Shown: positions 31,868-41,100 of the stretch, piece after piece
Position numbering within the stretch: position 1 is the stretch's first letter
Layout of the letters: every line of letters starts with the position of its first letter
Assembly: GCA_027579435.1 (NCBI GenBank)
Contig: JANBPK010001050.1
Location: 1-64,000 of the forward strand
Direction of reading: 5' to 3'
DNA: 64,000 nucleotides
From: Candolleomyces eurysporus
Lineage: Eukaryota; Basidiomycota; Agaricomycetes; Agaricales; Psathyrellaceae
Notes under the pieces: generated by a model
Seen by the model: the letters and a program-made list of their open reading frames with translations, nothing else
The model's database searches: none
Told to the model about the DNA's origin: nothing
Program-made: the position numbers and the translations under genes

Positions 31868-32012
31868 TCTGCAATGAGAACGAGCAAAGCAAGATTCTTT
31901 AGTTTATGGACTTTAGTAGGTCTACGAGGGAGAAGTAGCTCGAGGTTGCAAATGCGAAGTAAGGACGCGCCAAATTACAAGGTCCGCCGGTGATTTGGAT
32001 TGCTATGAACAA
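31868..32012. repeat. Interspersed duplicate block
   Basis: Matches 29985-30130 over about 145 bp (GAGAACGAGCA, TTTAGTTTATGGACTT, TCTxCGAGGGAGAA, GCCGGTGATTTGG). It lies between the two gene-end relics. Confidence 0.65.
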
Positions 32013-32019
32013 CAAAACA

Positions 32020-32210
32020 CCTTGTTGCTTTGCAGTGCCAAAAGACGTCATTAGAGCTGATAGAAGGGTCATCTTGAGGTATTTCAAGGGCACCAGCTCA
32101 GAAATTAAGAGACGGGTGCAGTTGGAAGCAGAATAAGGAAAGGAGTGATTCCCAGTGACGACTCGACTCATGCCAGCGGCAGTACAGTCCATCATATCCG
32201 TCGACATTCA
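32020..32210 (-). pseudogene. 5' end fragment of the thioredoxin-fold gene
   Basis: Homologous to 31060-31215: the same upstream flank (AAGGAGTGATTCC, CCATCATA) and the same ATG context (TCATCTTGAGGTATTTC on the plus strand). It encodes a start like MTLLSALMTS and then loses the frame. Only promoter and signal-peptide sequence were copied. Confidence 0.7.
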
Positions 32211-32507
32211 AGCGGTGGCGCGCCACTGACGTTTGGCATGCTTTAGCTACCCCAAATGCAATGTTGTATTTGTCGTGTAAAGAAGATCGTAGTACAGAAA
32301 CACATCGTAACAGAAACTGTAAGATACATCAAACTGTATCTCTAAGGGCCAGCACGTATAGTAAAATACACCAAGTTTTATATCAAACGAGAAAGCTCAT
32401 GGACAGTGGATAGAGGATAAAGAAAATGTGCAGTAGCAAGAAGCGTTAAAACGTAAAAACACCCTTTTACCCAAAGGCTCGATACACTTTTAATGGTACG
32501 TCAAAAT

Positions 32508-34546
32508 CTACAGATGAGGAGCATTGAGCAGGATGCCCATGAGGCATCCAGAGAAGGTAGCCGCGATGGGCACGGTCATGACCCAACCCAAGAAGATCCA
32601 GCCAATAGCCCGCCAGTTGGTCGCGCGCCAATCACCATTGCACAACGATACACCAATGGTGGAGCCGACAATGCACATAGTAGTCGACACGGGAATGCCA
32701 TATTGAGCGGCAAGGATGACGGTAATCGAAGAGCCAAGCTCCATCGAGAAACCACGGGAAGGAGACATGAGGGTGATGCGGTTACCGAGGACACGCATGA
32801 TATTGTAGCCGTCTGTAGAAGATGGTCAGAAGAGCTCCATGTGTAAAGGAGAGGAAAGAAAAACGTACAGGTAGCAAGACCAATGACAAGCATACCGCCA
32901 CCGAATGCCAACGCCCAAATAGGGACGGGGGTCCTAGAGCCAGAGATTTCACCGGTATGCCATACGTGGAAGATGACGGAAAAGGGCCCGATGGCATTGG
33001 AGACATCGTTGGCACCGTGGGCGAAAGAGGCGACGCAAGCAGTGAAGACTTGGAGGAAGGAATAGAGGTGCTCGGTGTCGTTGGGATATTGCCTAGCGCG
33101 AGCGTGGATACTGGCGATACGCTCAGCATCCTTGTCGCCCTTACGAGATTGCATGGCGTGAATGTCGACGCTGGAACCATGAGTGAGAACTTTGACGATG
33201 AAGGGGAAAACCCGGTGGCGGGCAATAATCCAGAGGTTTTTGGGGAGAATCCAGGGGCCTACAATGGGGTGGGCTTCTACCTGGTCAGCAAGGTTGCTGG
33301 GCTGGGCGGCAGCGGAAGTCTCCTGAATCTCAGAAATCTCCTTCTCGTCGCCCTTCTCCGAATCGGTATTTTCTCCAGCTATGGCATCGTTTCAGACCGC
33401 AGTCCGTTCAAGAAGCGAGAAAGATACGTACTAGGAGCGGGGGCTGATGCGTCAATGTCATTTTCTGGGCGAATATGATAGTTGGGCACGAAGTTATGCT
33501 CGCCGGCATCCTGTGGGGCAGGTCGCTTCCAGAGGAGAGGTCCAAAGAAGAAGTGGTACCATCGAATAGCTACAGGCATGATCAACATGAACGGCTCAGT
33601 AGTTGTGAACACCACTTACTGTGGTCCTTCTTGACGACCCTTGCATGGACAAAGGGGAGCCAGAAGAGAATGGAAAAAATAGCAATCACAGCAGCGGTGC
33701 CAACAATGGCAGCGGCCATGGTGCCGGAAGGAAGATCCTTGAGGCCCAAGCTGGGGGAGCCCTTGTAGATGATGGCCATGGTGAGGACAGCACCAACAAG
33801 GAAGAAGATGAGGGGGGCAGTGTACAATCCCCACTTGGTAGGATCATCGCGAACGAGGACGCCATACTTGATCAGAGAGTAGATGACGATACCAAAGCCA
33901 CCAGCAATACCGGGAGCTACAATTAGGTGAGCGCGGCGGCAAAACACATAACTTTGAAAGGACGAACCGATGCCAAATCCAGCGAAGATGGTAGCAAGAC
34001 CCTTTCCACCATTCCAACCCCATTGAGGAGCACTCCAACCACCGGTAGCAATGCCGACACCGATGATGGAGGACACGATGGAGTAGGTGGTAGAAACGGG
34101 CCAGGATAAACGGGTGGCAATCGTAAGCCATGCTATTGAAAAATGTAAGAATAAGAAGATTTGATATGATCATCAGATGGAACTTACTAGAAGAGGCGAC
34201 GATGGCGCAGGTGAATGCCAAAAGCTGAACACCAGCGTTGCCTTGGAAAGAGGTTGCAGCAATAATCCCATCCTTGATGGTGGAGGTGACACGGGCACCG
34301 ACAAGGACCGCCCCCAAGAACTCCATGACTGCAGCAGCAAGAACTGCCTGCTTCAAGCTCAGGGACTTGGAAGATACAGAGGCTGAAAGGTAAAATGAAT
34401 ATGGATGGACGGATGGACACGACTAGGCCAATGAGCTTACTGGCGAAGCTGTTGGCGACATCGTTCGCGCCGATCATGAAGGCATCGAGGGCGGCGAAGA
34501 TGGTGCCAATGGCGAAGAGGTAGTCCCACTGGTGCTGGACAGGCAT
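32508..34546 (-). CDS. PHO89: High-affinity phosphate permease, PHO89/PHO-4 family
   Basis: Plasma-membrane Na+ (or H+)/phosphate symporter of the PiT family. The protein starts MPVQHQWDYLFAIGTIFA. Both inverted-repeat signature loops are present: FMIGANDVANSFAS (near 34455) and FAHGANDVSNAIGP (near 33005). Two blocks of hydrophobic helices flank a central hydrophilic loop with PENDIDASAPAPS and the EKGDEKEISEIQE stretch. The C-terminal half ends VPIAATFSGCLMGILLNAPHL with TAG at 32508. About seven short introns are apparent (for example near 34435-34380, 34185-34130, 33965-33915, 33618-33575, 33430-33378 and 32870-32815). Length near 600 aa fits the family. Confidence 0.92.
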
Positions 34547-34628
34547 TGTGAGGACGAAGGGGGAGGAGGGGAGGGGAGGAGTGGGCTGTTCAGCTGAGAA
34601 AAGCAGGCATTATTGGTCGTGTGCATCG

Positions 34629-34635
34629 TTTTATA
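34629..34635 (-). promoter_or_regulatory. TATA-like box of PHO89
   Basis: TATAAAA on the minus strand about 85 bp upstream of the PHO89 ATG. I saw no clear CACGTG phosphate-response element in the next 300 bp. Confidence 0.4.
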
Positions 34636-34936
34636 GGCGGAAAGAGAGAAGCCATTTTCTTGTCGAACGTTCGTCAAGTTGGGCTTGGCATCCCCGATAT
34701 GTATTCTCTTGGCACGGAGATGACAGGCTGTGAACACTTTTGTCCAATCACAGTGGTGCCTGGGGCGAAGCACCTAATTCTTGGTCTTGTGCCACTAATT
34801 CAGCCAATCAGCGGCCAGGATCCAGGCATGGGCGTCTGATATACGATGTGCACTTTCGCCATCAGCAGATAAGCCAATTCTGCAGGTGATCGAGATCAAG
34901 TGCAACACAGACTAGACTGCACGGGATCCCGGAGCG

Positions 34937-35371
34937 GGAGATAATCTAACTAGACTCGGTACCTTCTGTGCGATACCCACTCTCTAGTTATCGTGTACAG
35001 CACAACGCTCGTTGATATTGCGCGTTGACTCGTAGCCAGTGGGCCGGCAAGCTCGTAAGCCTAATTGAAAGGATCGATCGAAATTCGATCCACAGGCGGA
35101 GCGGAGACGAAATCCCTCTATTCATAGTTATCGTTGGTTCGAACTTGAACGCAATCGCACGCCGGGAAAGGTACGGGTGAACGTGCAGAAGGTAACAAGC
35201 CTGCATTGCTTGAAGTAGACTTCGAAAGCTCCACTAAACGACAGCAGAACTTCGACGTCTCAGGGCTGCAAGCCCCTTCTCCAATCGAGGCTGACCGACG
35301 ACGTAAAAATAGCAAACTTTGGCTGACCTTTCCTTCGTCTCTGGCTAGCGGGCGTGGTTTTGACTCTATTT
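34937..35371. repeat. Duplicate of the thioredoxin-gene 3' end and flank
   Basis: Matches 30160-30614. Landmarks in the same order are CTCGGTxCCTTCTGTGCGATAC, ACAACxCTCGTTG, AATTGAAAGGATCGATCGAA, GGCTGACCGACGAC and GCGGGCGTxGTTTTGACTC. The last part corresponds to the final codons and stop of the thioredoxin-fold gene on the minus strand. The copy has diverged moderately, and its reading frame is not conserved. Confidence 0.75.
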
Positions 35372-35552
35372 CTGGCTCACCGTCAGCCTCCCTCTCTCCC
35401 CTATAAAAGCCGTTCCCCTTCCTACGATTTTCTCCAGCTCTCCCTTGTCTTCTACATTCTCCGGCTCCTGCCCACTGCCTACTATTGGTCGCCTGGCTCT
35501 CCGCGAGAGAGCCAACCGCCATCCCAGTAGCACTCCTACTCCTACAGTCGTT

Positions 35553-35880
35553 GTAAGGTTCGTATACCTTCCCCGAGCTCGTCGTACTCGAGCCCAATAC
35601 TGATGACATCCTCGCCTTTTGACAGCCCCGCGCCCTCGACGCGTCGACCCCTGTCGTTACTAGGCGGCAGACGTCGACGTTGTTCGTGACCCTTGCTAGA
35701 CAGTGGAGACGGTGTAAGGTACGCGTACCGTCCCCGGGCNTTGTCGTGCTCAAAGCCCAATACTGACCCCCGCTTTTTGACAGCGCCTCCGACGCGTCGA
35801 GCCTACGCGGTAGGCGTCGGCGTCGTCCAGCATCCTTGTCGTCTCCGTAGTCTGTCTGGGTTTGGGGGTGTGGGACGCTT
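35553..35880 (+). repeat. Two tandem intron-plus-exon-like units
   Basis: Unit 1 begins GTAAGGTTCGTATACC (35553) and has a pyrimidine tract ending TTTTGACAG (35625). Unit 2 begins GTAAGGTACGCGTACC (35714) and ends TTTTTGACAG (35783). Each is followed by a GC-rich GACGCGTCGA segment. They look like a duplicated spliceosomal intron with its downstream exon. A TATAAAA near 35402 lies upstream. I could not find a supported protein frame. The N at 35740 lies in the unit 2 intron. Confidence 0.5.
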
Positions 35881-35999
35881 CATGGGTGAACAGACGCACG
35901 CTACCGTCCGGTCGATTATTTGTATTTTTACATAGTCGTCGTGGTAGTCGCCGCAGTAGTAGTAGTCGTAGAGTAGACACGAGTTGGAATCGGGCGTAG

Positions 36000-36800
36000 A
36001 TAGTTCCCCGAGGTGGGTGGGAGGCTGCCCTCAAGGCGCTTCCTTCCTCGTGCTCCCTTGTCGCGGGCCTCGGGCTTGAGGCCGTCGTCCGCAATCGCTG
36101 GCGACGCCGACCAAGAGCACGTAAAACCGTAGTGCCAATGTGTACTGCCGAGTCGGGTGTAGGGGGCGGCGCATGCGCAAACTGACATGTCTATCCCGCC
36201 TGCGGGGGTAGATATAGTCAAGCTTCCTGCCGTTTCCCGGTGACCACCCGATTCCCCAACTGGTCCAAGCCATAGAGCAGACCTGAGTTGAGTGTGAGGA
36301 GACGGTGCATGCGCAAACTGACATGTCTACCCTGCCTTTGGGGGTAGATATAGCCAAGCTTCCTGCCGTTCAATCCGATGACCACCAACTCTTCCCCGAG
36401 GTGGGTGGGAAGCTGCCCTTACAGGCGCTTCCTTCCTCGTGCTCCCTTGTCGTGGGCCTCGGGCTTGTAGGTAGTCGTCTGCAATCGCTGGCGACGCCGA
36501 CCAAGAGCACGTTAAAAATTAAACCCGCAGTACCAGTAGTCGCAATGTAGACCTGTGTACTGAGTCGAGTGTGAGGGGACGGCGCATGCGCAAACTGACA
36601 TGTCTATCCCACCTTTGGGGGTAGATATAGCCAAGCTTCCTGCCGTTCAACCCGATGACCACCGACTCTTTCCCGAGGTGGGTGGGAGGCGCTTAGTGGG
36701 CTTCCTTCCTCGTGCTCCCTTGTCGTGGGCCTTGGGCTTGTAGGCAGTTGTCTAGCTAGCAATAGCTGGCGCTGCCGACCAAGAGCACGTTAAATCGTAG
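36000..36800. repeat. GC-rich tandem repeat, about three copies
   Basis: The motif CCCCGAGGTGGGTGGGA occurs at about 36005, 36393 and 36671. The word TCGTGCTCCCTTGTCG and the end CGACCAAGAGCACGT recur with each copy. The word GCATGCGCAAACTGACATGTCTA occurs three times (near 36171, 36307 and 36582), followed by GGGGGTAGATATAG. The spacing is unequal (about 388 and 278 bp), so one unit has an extra partial copy. Confidence 0.8.
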
Positions 36801-37271
36801 GGCAAGCATGTATGTAGTAGGATGGAATAGACTTCAGTTCAACAGAGACTCGAGAGGTTATTTCGCATTGTTAGCTTGGGATAGCGTTGGCTTTGGATGG
36901 GTGAGGTACGACTTGAATCTGTGCTATCAGCCAAGTTCGACACGATGAGGAGTTTTGCGAATATTTCTTCGAGTGGTGCGAGAGTTCTGAGTCGTGGTCG
37001 ACGTGTTCCCGGTCTACTATCGCGTGAATACCAGACAGCTTGAGGCCCTTCACAACTTCCAGAGGACGCACTTCAACCCTCCCCACTGAGGCTACTACAT
37101 CCCAAGACGTCGTTGAGCACGTCCGAGTCTTTGGCAGGGCTGACCTCCCTAGACGAGGGAGAGAGGGTGTCGGGGGCGTAGATCCAGATTATGAGTCCCT
37201 TCGACGTCGAAATAAAGGCTTGAGCTAGCGATGTCGGGGAGAGGAAGCAAAAAGGATTCGATGAACGACAT

Positions 37272-37736
37272 TCAAGGAGCTCGTCGACAGCTGAGGGAGC
37301 CAACCTGTGATCCGGTCGGCGGAAGTAGGACACCTAGAGGTTCTGCCAGATATCGAGCGCTGGGCAACTCGACAAAATCTCCGTGATACGCCAAATCTTC
37401 GGACTCTTCCAAGACTCTTCTAATCACCTCGACAGGACTGGGACTAACCACAAACACCTGTGATTCAGGACCGAAAGTAGGCGAGACGGGTGAAGGGAGG
37501 GAGGGAAATTGAGACGTAGATGCGCCGCTCGAATGACATTCCGTGGTGGGCAATTTGAATGCGGTCTTCCTACCGTACCATAAATGGCGCCACCGTTGTC
37601 TCCTGGCGCAATTGGGGTAGGCCTCGCCTTCGTACTCCCAGTCACATTGAAAAAGGTTGAGCCCAAAGAGGGTTAGTATGGTATAACCAGAAAAACTACA
37701 CCCGAATGTATAGATACGTTGTAGTCTCGTTCCCAT
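37272..37736 (-). CDS. Unsupported hypothetical open frame
   Basis: A 154-codon open frame with ATG. The Ser/Pro-rich middle (SSGASTSQFPSLPSPVSPTF) and the segment VFVVSPSPVEVIRRVLEESE look protein-like, but there is no recognised domain, no clear second exon and the region is repeat-rich. It may be a fragment of an unrelated gene carried here by duplication. Confidence 0.22.
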   Translation of the reverse strand: MGTRLQRIYTFGCSFSGYTILTLFGLNLFQCDWEYEGEAYPNCARRQRWRHLWYGRKTAFKLPTTECHSSGASTSQFPSLPSPVSPTFGPESQVFVVSPSPVEVIRRVLEESEDLAYHGDFVELPSARYLAEPLGVLLPPTGSQVGSLSCRRAP

Positions 37737-37914
37737 CCGTTTTTGGACGGAACCTCGTGAGAATCTGAAGGATTCTGCGCTCGCGCGCGCTCTCGTCCTC
37801 CCTAAAACGTCTGGTGCATTTCGCCCCGCGAACCATACCGCTGTGACGTGACAGTGACAAAGTCACACAACGTGATCATTCCAGCGCGACCGCGCCGTTG
37901 ATTCCTCCTTGTTT

Positions 37915-38109
37915 ACTTGTGGAGAGGGCCGTTGCCACAGCACGGCGGTACGAGTCTTTACGTTTTTGTGATCTTTTCTCTTTCTATATATATATATATA
38001 TATTGGTTTTCCACTCTCTTCCCATGGTCCTTTGAGCTGGAGACCTTTTACTTGAAAAGAGGTGTAAGGTGTTGTACTGCTGTGCTGTGGCAACTGCCCT
38101 CTGCACAAG
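37915..38109. repeat. Inverted repeat with (TA)n core, MITE-like foldback
   Basis: The left arm 37915-37953 (ACTTGTGGAGAGGGCCGTTG, then CCACAGCACGGCGGTACGAG) is nearly the reverse complement of the right arm 38072-38109 (TGTACTGCTGTGCTGTGG, then CAACTGCCCTCTGCACAAG). About six mismatches occur in 38 bp. The 118-bp spacer contains a TA run at about 37986-38003. The pair could fold into a long hairpin. It sits about 50 bp beyond the Helitron coding end. Confidence 0.75.
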
Positions 38110-38159
38110 AATAATATTATAGATAAATAGTTGCGAAAGATAGCATAACTTACAGGCAA

Positions 38160-41100
38160 TTACACATGGATTGCATATATAGCAAATGCCAAGGCCTTGC
38201 CATGTGCTTTCTGCAGCCAACTTGAATCAGTCAATCCATTCAGATTGCCCTCCATTGTGGAGTGATTTCCGGTAACTGCACCATCATGATACCACACCTG
38301 GCCTTGCCCATCTATTATTCTGCATGTAAAATGATTAGATCCATGATACACAAGACCCCTGAGTGTGTACATCTTGCGAGTTCCTTCAGCACTGTCTAAT
38401 GTTATGGTTGTATCTGGTTTTACAGTGTTGTTTGCAATTTCAAAAACCAGCAAATCTGTACTGGTATCCAATGTCATGCATCTACTAAGTAGTCTGATAT
38501 CTGCACATCTATAGCATGGATAATGAGTTGAGTCAACTGTGGCATATATGACATGGCTAATTGACAGATTGTCTTTAAATTGGAGTTTGCGTGGAGAAAG
38601 AGCACCATTTATCACTGTCAGATTGCCTAGCTTAAACATTCCATCATCCACAGTACATGGGCAGTGTGTGCATGTCAGCCGTGTCTTGCCAACACGCTTT
38701 CTTTCAATGCATTGGGCTATGAGATCATCCAGATAAATAAATCGAGGTCCAAGAGGGAACTTGGAAGGATCAATCTGATGCAGCATATTACGAACCCTGT
38801 CCCTTGCAACCTCCAGTGTACACTGTCCAGCATAGTGACTGGCAAACCCTTGAACAAGAGTAGATAGCAAATCACCATTTGCTGCTAATGAGGTGCTCCA
38901 GTAAGCTTGATTTGACACCCATATTGATCTTAAAACAGTAAACCATGCATCATATGCACAGCTATAGTTTGCTGCATTCCATTTCATTCCAAGAGGCCCA
39001 GAACCAGCAGCTGTTTCACTAGCAGCATGAGAGAGTCTAGATCTTTTGCTACTACTCAGTCCACTATCACAAACTTGTTGCTTGAAGGTACTGGCTGAGG
39101 CAAATGGCTGATGCAAGACATTTTTCTTTGCTGGGGTTGGTCTAGACAAGGCATTTGGTTGACTTTTGGGTGCTGTTGCTCCTTTTTTTTGGACTGGCTG
39201 ATAGTATGTCCAGCTTCCCTGACCAAATGTACTCAGCAGCATTGGAATCTAACAGACTATCTGCAGAGCTATATTTCACAGCACAGTGCCAATTTGACAT
39301 ACATTCAGTCAGACTTAGTTTTGCTGCTTGGAATGAACGAACAAGAGGATAACGCAAGTCACCAGCAACTGCCTTTGGCAGGACACCCTTGTATCTCATG
39401 GAAGTTATCTCATCTAGAATCATGACCTCTCTGAATTCTTGTCGTAAATAACCTGTTATTGGTGTGGAAACCTTTTTGGTATCAAAAGGATGTGCAATCA
39501 CAGTGTTAGCCGCATCAGCACTGCGAGACAGGCAGGTGTATAGTGATTGGATTGTTTTGCATCTGCTAAGATCCACCACATTATACACTCTTGTCTTCCC
39601 CTGAGATGCATAGTCAGTCATAGAGAAGTTTGGCAGCAAATTGACCTGACCTCTTTCTATGTTCAATATGGTATCATCAGGAAGGTGACACTTAACTTTG
39701 TGCTTTCCTCTGGTAACAGGGACTGTGTTCTTAGGAAGCCCAGGCAATCTAACAGTCTGAGGTGGCTTGATGAGCCTTACATAGACAGTTTCTAATGTCA
39801 TAGTGTTGAAGTATCCTGGCCTACTGTCCCATCCAACTACAACTCCTTCTTGCCCTTTTGTCATGCACAGCTCAGTAGCATCATTGTAGCGTAAAATTAC
39901 TGGCATTCCTAAGCACAGTGAAAGCTTCCCTGGAATATGTTCACTGGTGTGTGGTTCACAGTTCCAGAGCAGTTTTTGCAATGACTCAGTCAATAGAGTG
40001 CGAGTTGAGCCTCGTTTCTTTCTTTTTTTACCAGTTTCAGTAGAATCCTCAACACACCCAAGGGTGTCAACAGAATAAAAATTCAAAAGTGTTTGATTAG
40101 TATCATGTGCAAATCGCACAGAACCAAGGTCATTGTATCTATCCTTGTATGAGTTGTAACATGTGATAATGGAAACATTTTTGAAATGGGGAAGTGATAA
40201 ATCTGTTGAGGTACCACGCCTTGATACTCGGCTGTTTAAAAATTGAATGTCTGCCTGTGTGCATGCACCATACCTCATATTTTCTAGGGCTGTTCTTAAT
40301 GCAGCATCAGGACCACCTAGCTTGTTCTGTCTCATATTTTGCTTCAGAATTACAACTGTTGTAAACTGGTGCCATATAAGCTTACCAATGACAGTCTGTT
40401 GCCCAAATAGTGTGGTAGGCAAAGTATCATCAGCTGTAGGCTGGTAATAAAGTGCCTTGCCACTTGTTGGAGGCAGCTGTGCGAAATCACCAGCTAAAAT
40501 CATGTTAAACCCACCAAATGGCACATCATGAATGTCAGAAATGGCTGACAGTCTTGCACTTATTGAATACAGCTCATGACATGCTACCATAGAGATTTCA
40601 TCTATAAAAATGTATTTTACACCTTTCAAACGTGTAGCAGCATCATTTACAGATGTTGCCTCAGACCGACGGGCTGCACCATCCTCATCCTTGCCTCTTG
40701 GATTAATACCTAGTACTGAGTGATATGTTGAACCATTCAACAGTGCTGCTGCTGTGCCAGTGGGTGCCAATACAATAAATTTGTGAGACTCACCCCTGGC
40801 CTCAAAAAACTTGATGAGACACTTTATCACCTGGGATTTGCCAGTACCTCCCATTCCACCCAAATACATCTTTAGCTGAGGAGATGAAACACACATCACA
40901 TGGTGAGCAACAATCTTAAAGGCCCGCTTTTGCTCAGTATTGAGAGTAGCATCTGTTGCAATCTTGGCAATAAGGGCTACATCCTCTTGTTTAGATGGTG
41001 TGTAGTCTTCCTGTAAATATGAGAGGTCAACTATCTTTACACTTCCTTCAGGTGAATGGGGCTGACCCAGGCTTGGATCAATGGTGCAAGACAAAGATGC

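Larger units (their letters stand above)
31107..32507. other. Intergenic with gene-end relics
   Basis: Apart from the two pseudogene pieces listed separately (31548-31698 and 32020-32210) and the repeat at 31868-32012, I see no coding sequence. The segment next to the PHO89 stop (32215-32507) is AT-rich and probably its 3' untranslated region and terminator. Confidence 0.45.
34636..38159. other. Repeat-rich intergenic stretch
   Basis: About 3.5 kb between PHO89 and the Helitron coding region. It holds the duplicated blocks listed separately at 34937-35371, 35553-35880, 36000-36800 and 37915-38109. A trace of the ribosomal-gene upstream flank lies near 36840-36920. One minus-strand open frame at 37272-37736 is listed with low confidence. 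Confidence 0.5.

Noticed and set aside
35118..35753. A 211-codon minus-strand frame
   Set aside because: It spans a duplicated block and the intron-like repeats, contains an N, and the homologous block at 30160 does not keep the frame.
37880..37900. Minus-strand GGCGCGGTCGCGCTGG as a candidate Helitron 3' end (hairpin plus CTGG)
   Set aside because: The hairpin stem runs directly into the CTGG with no spacer, and no second copy is available to show where homology stops.
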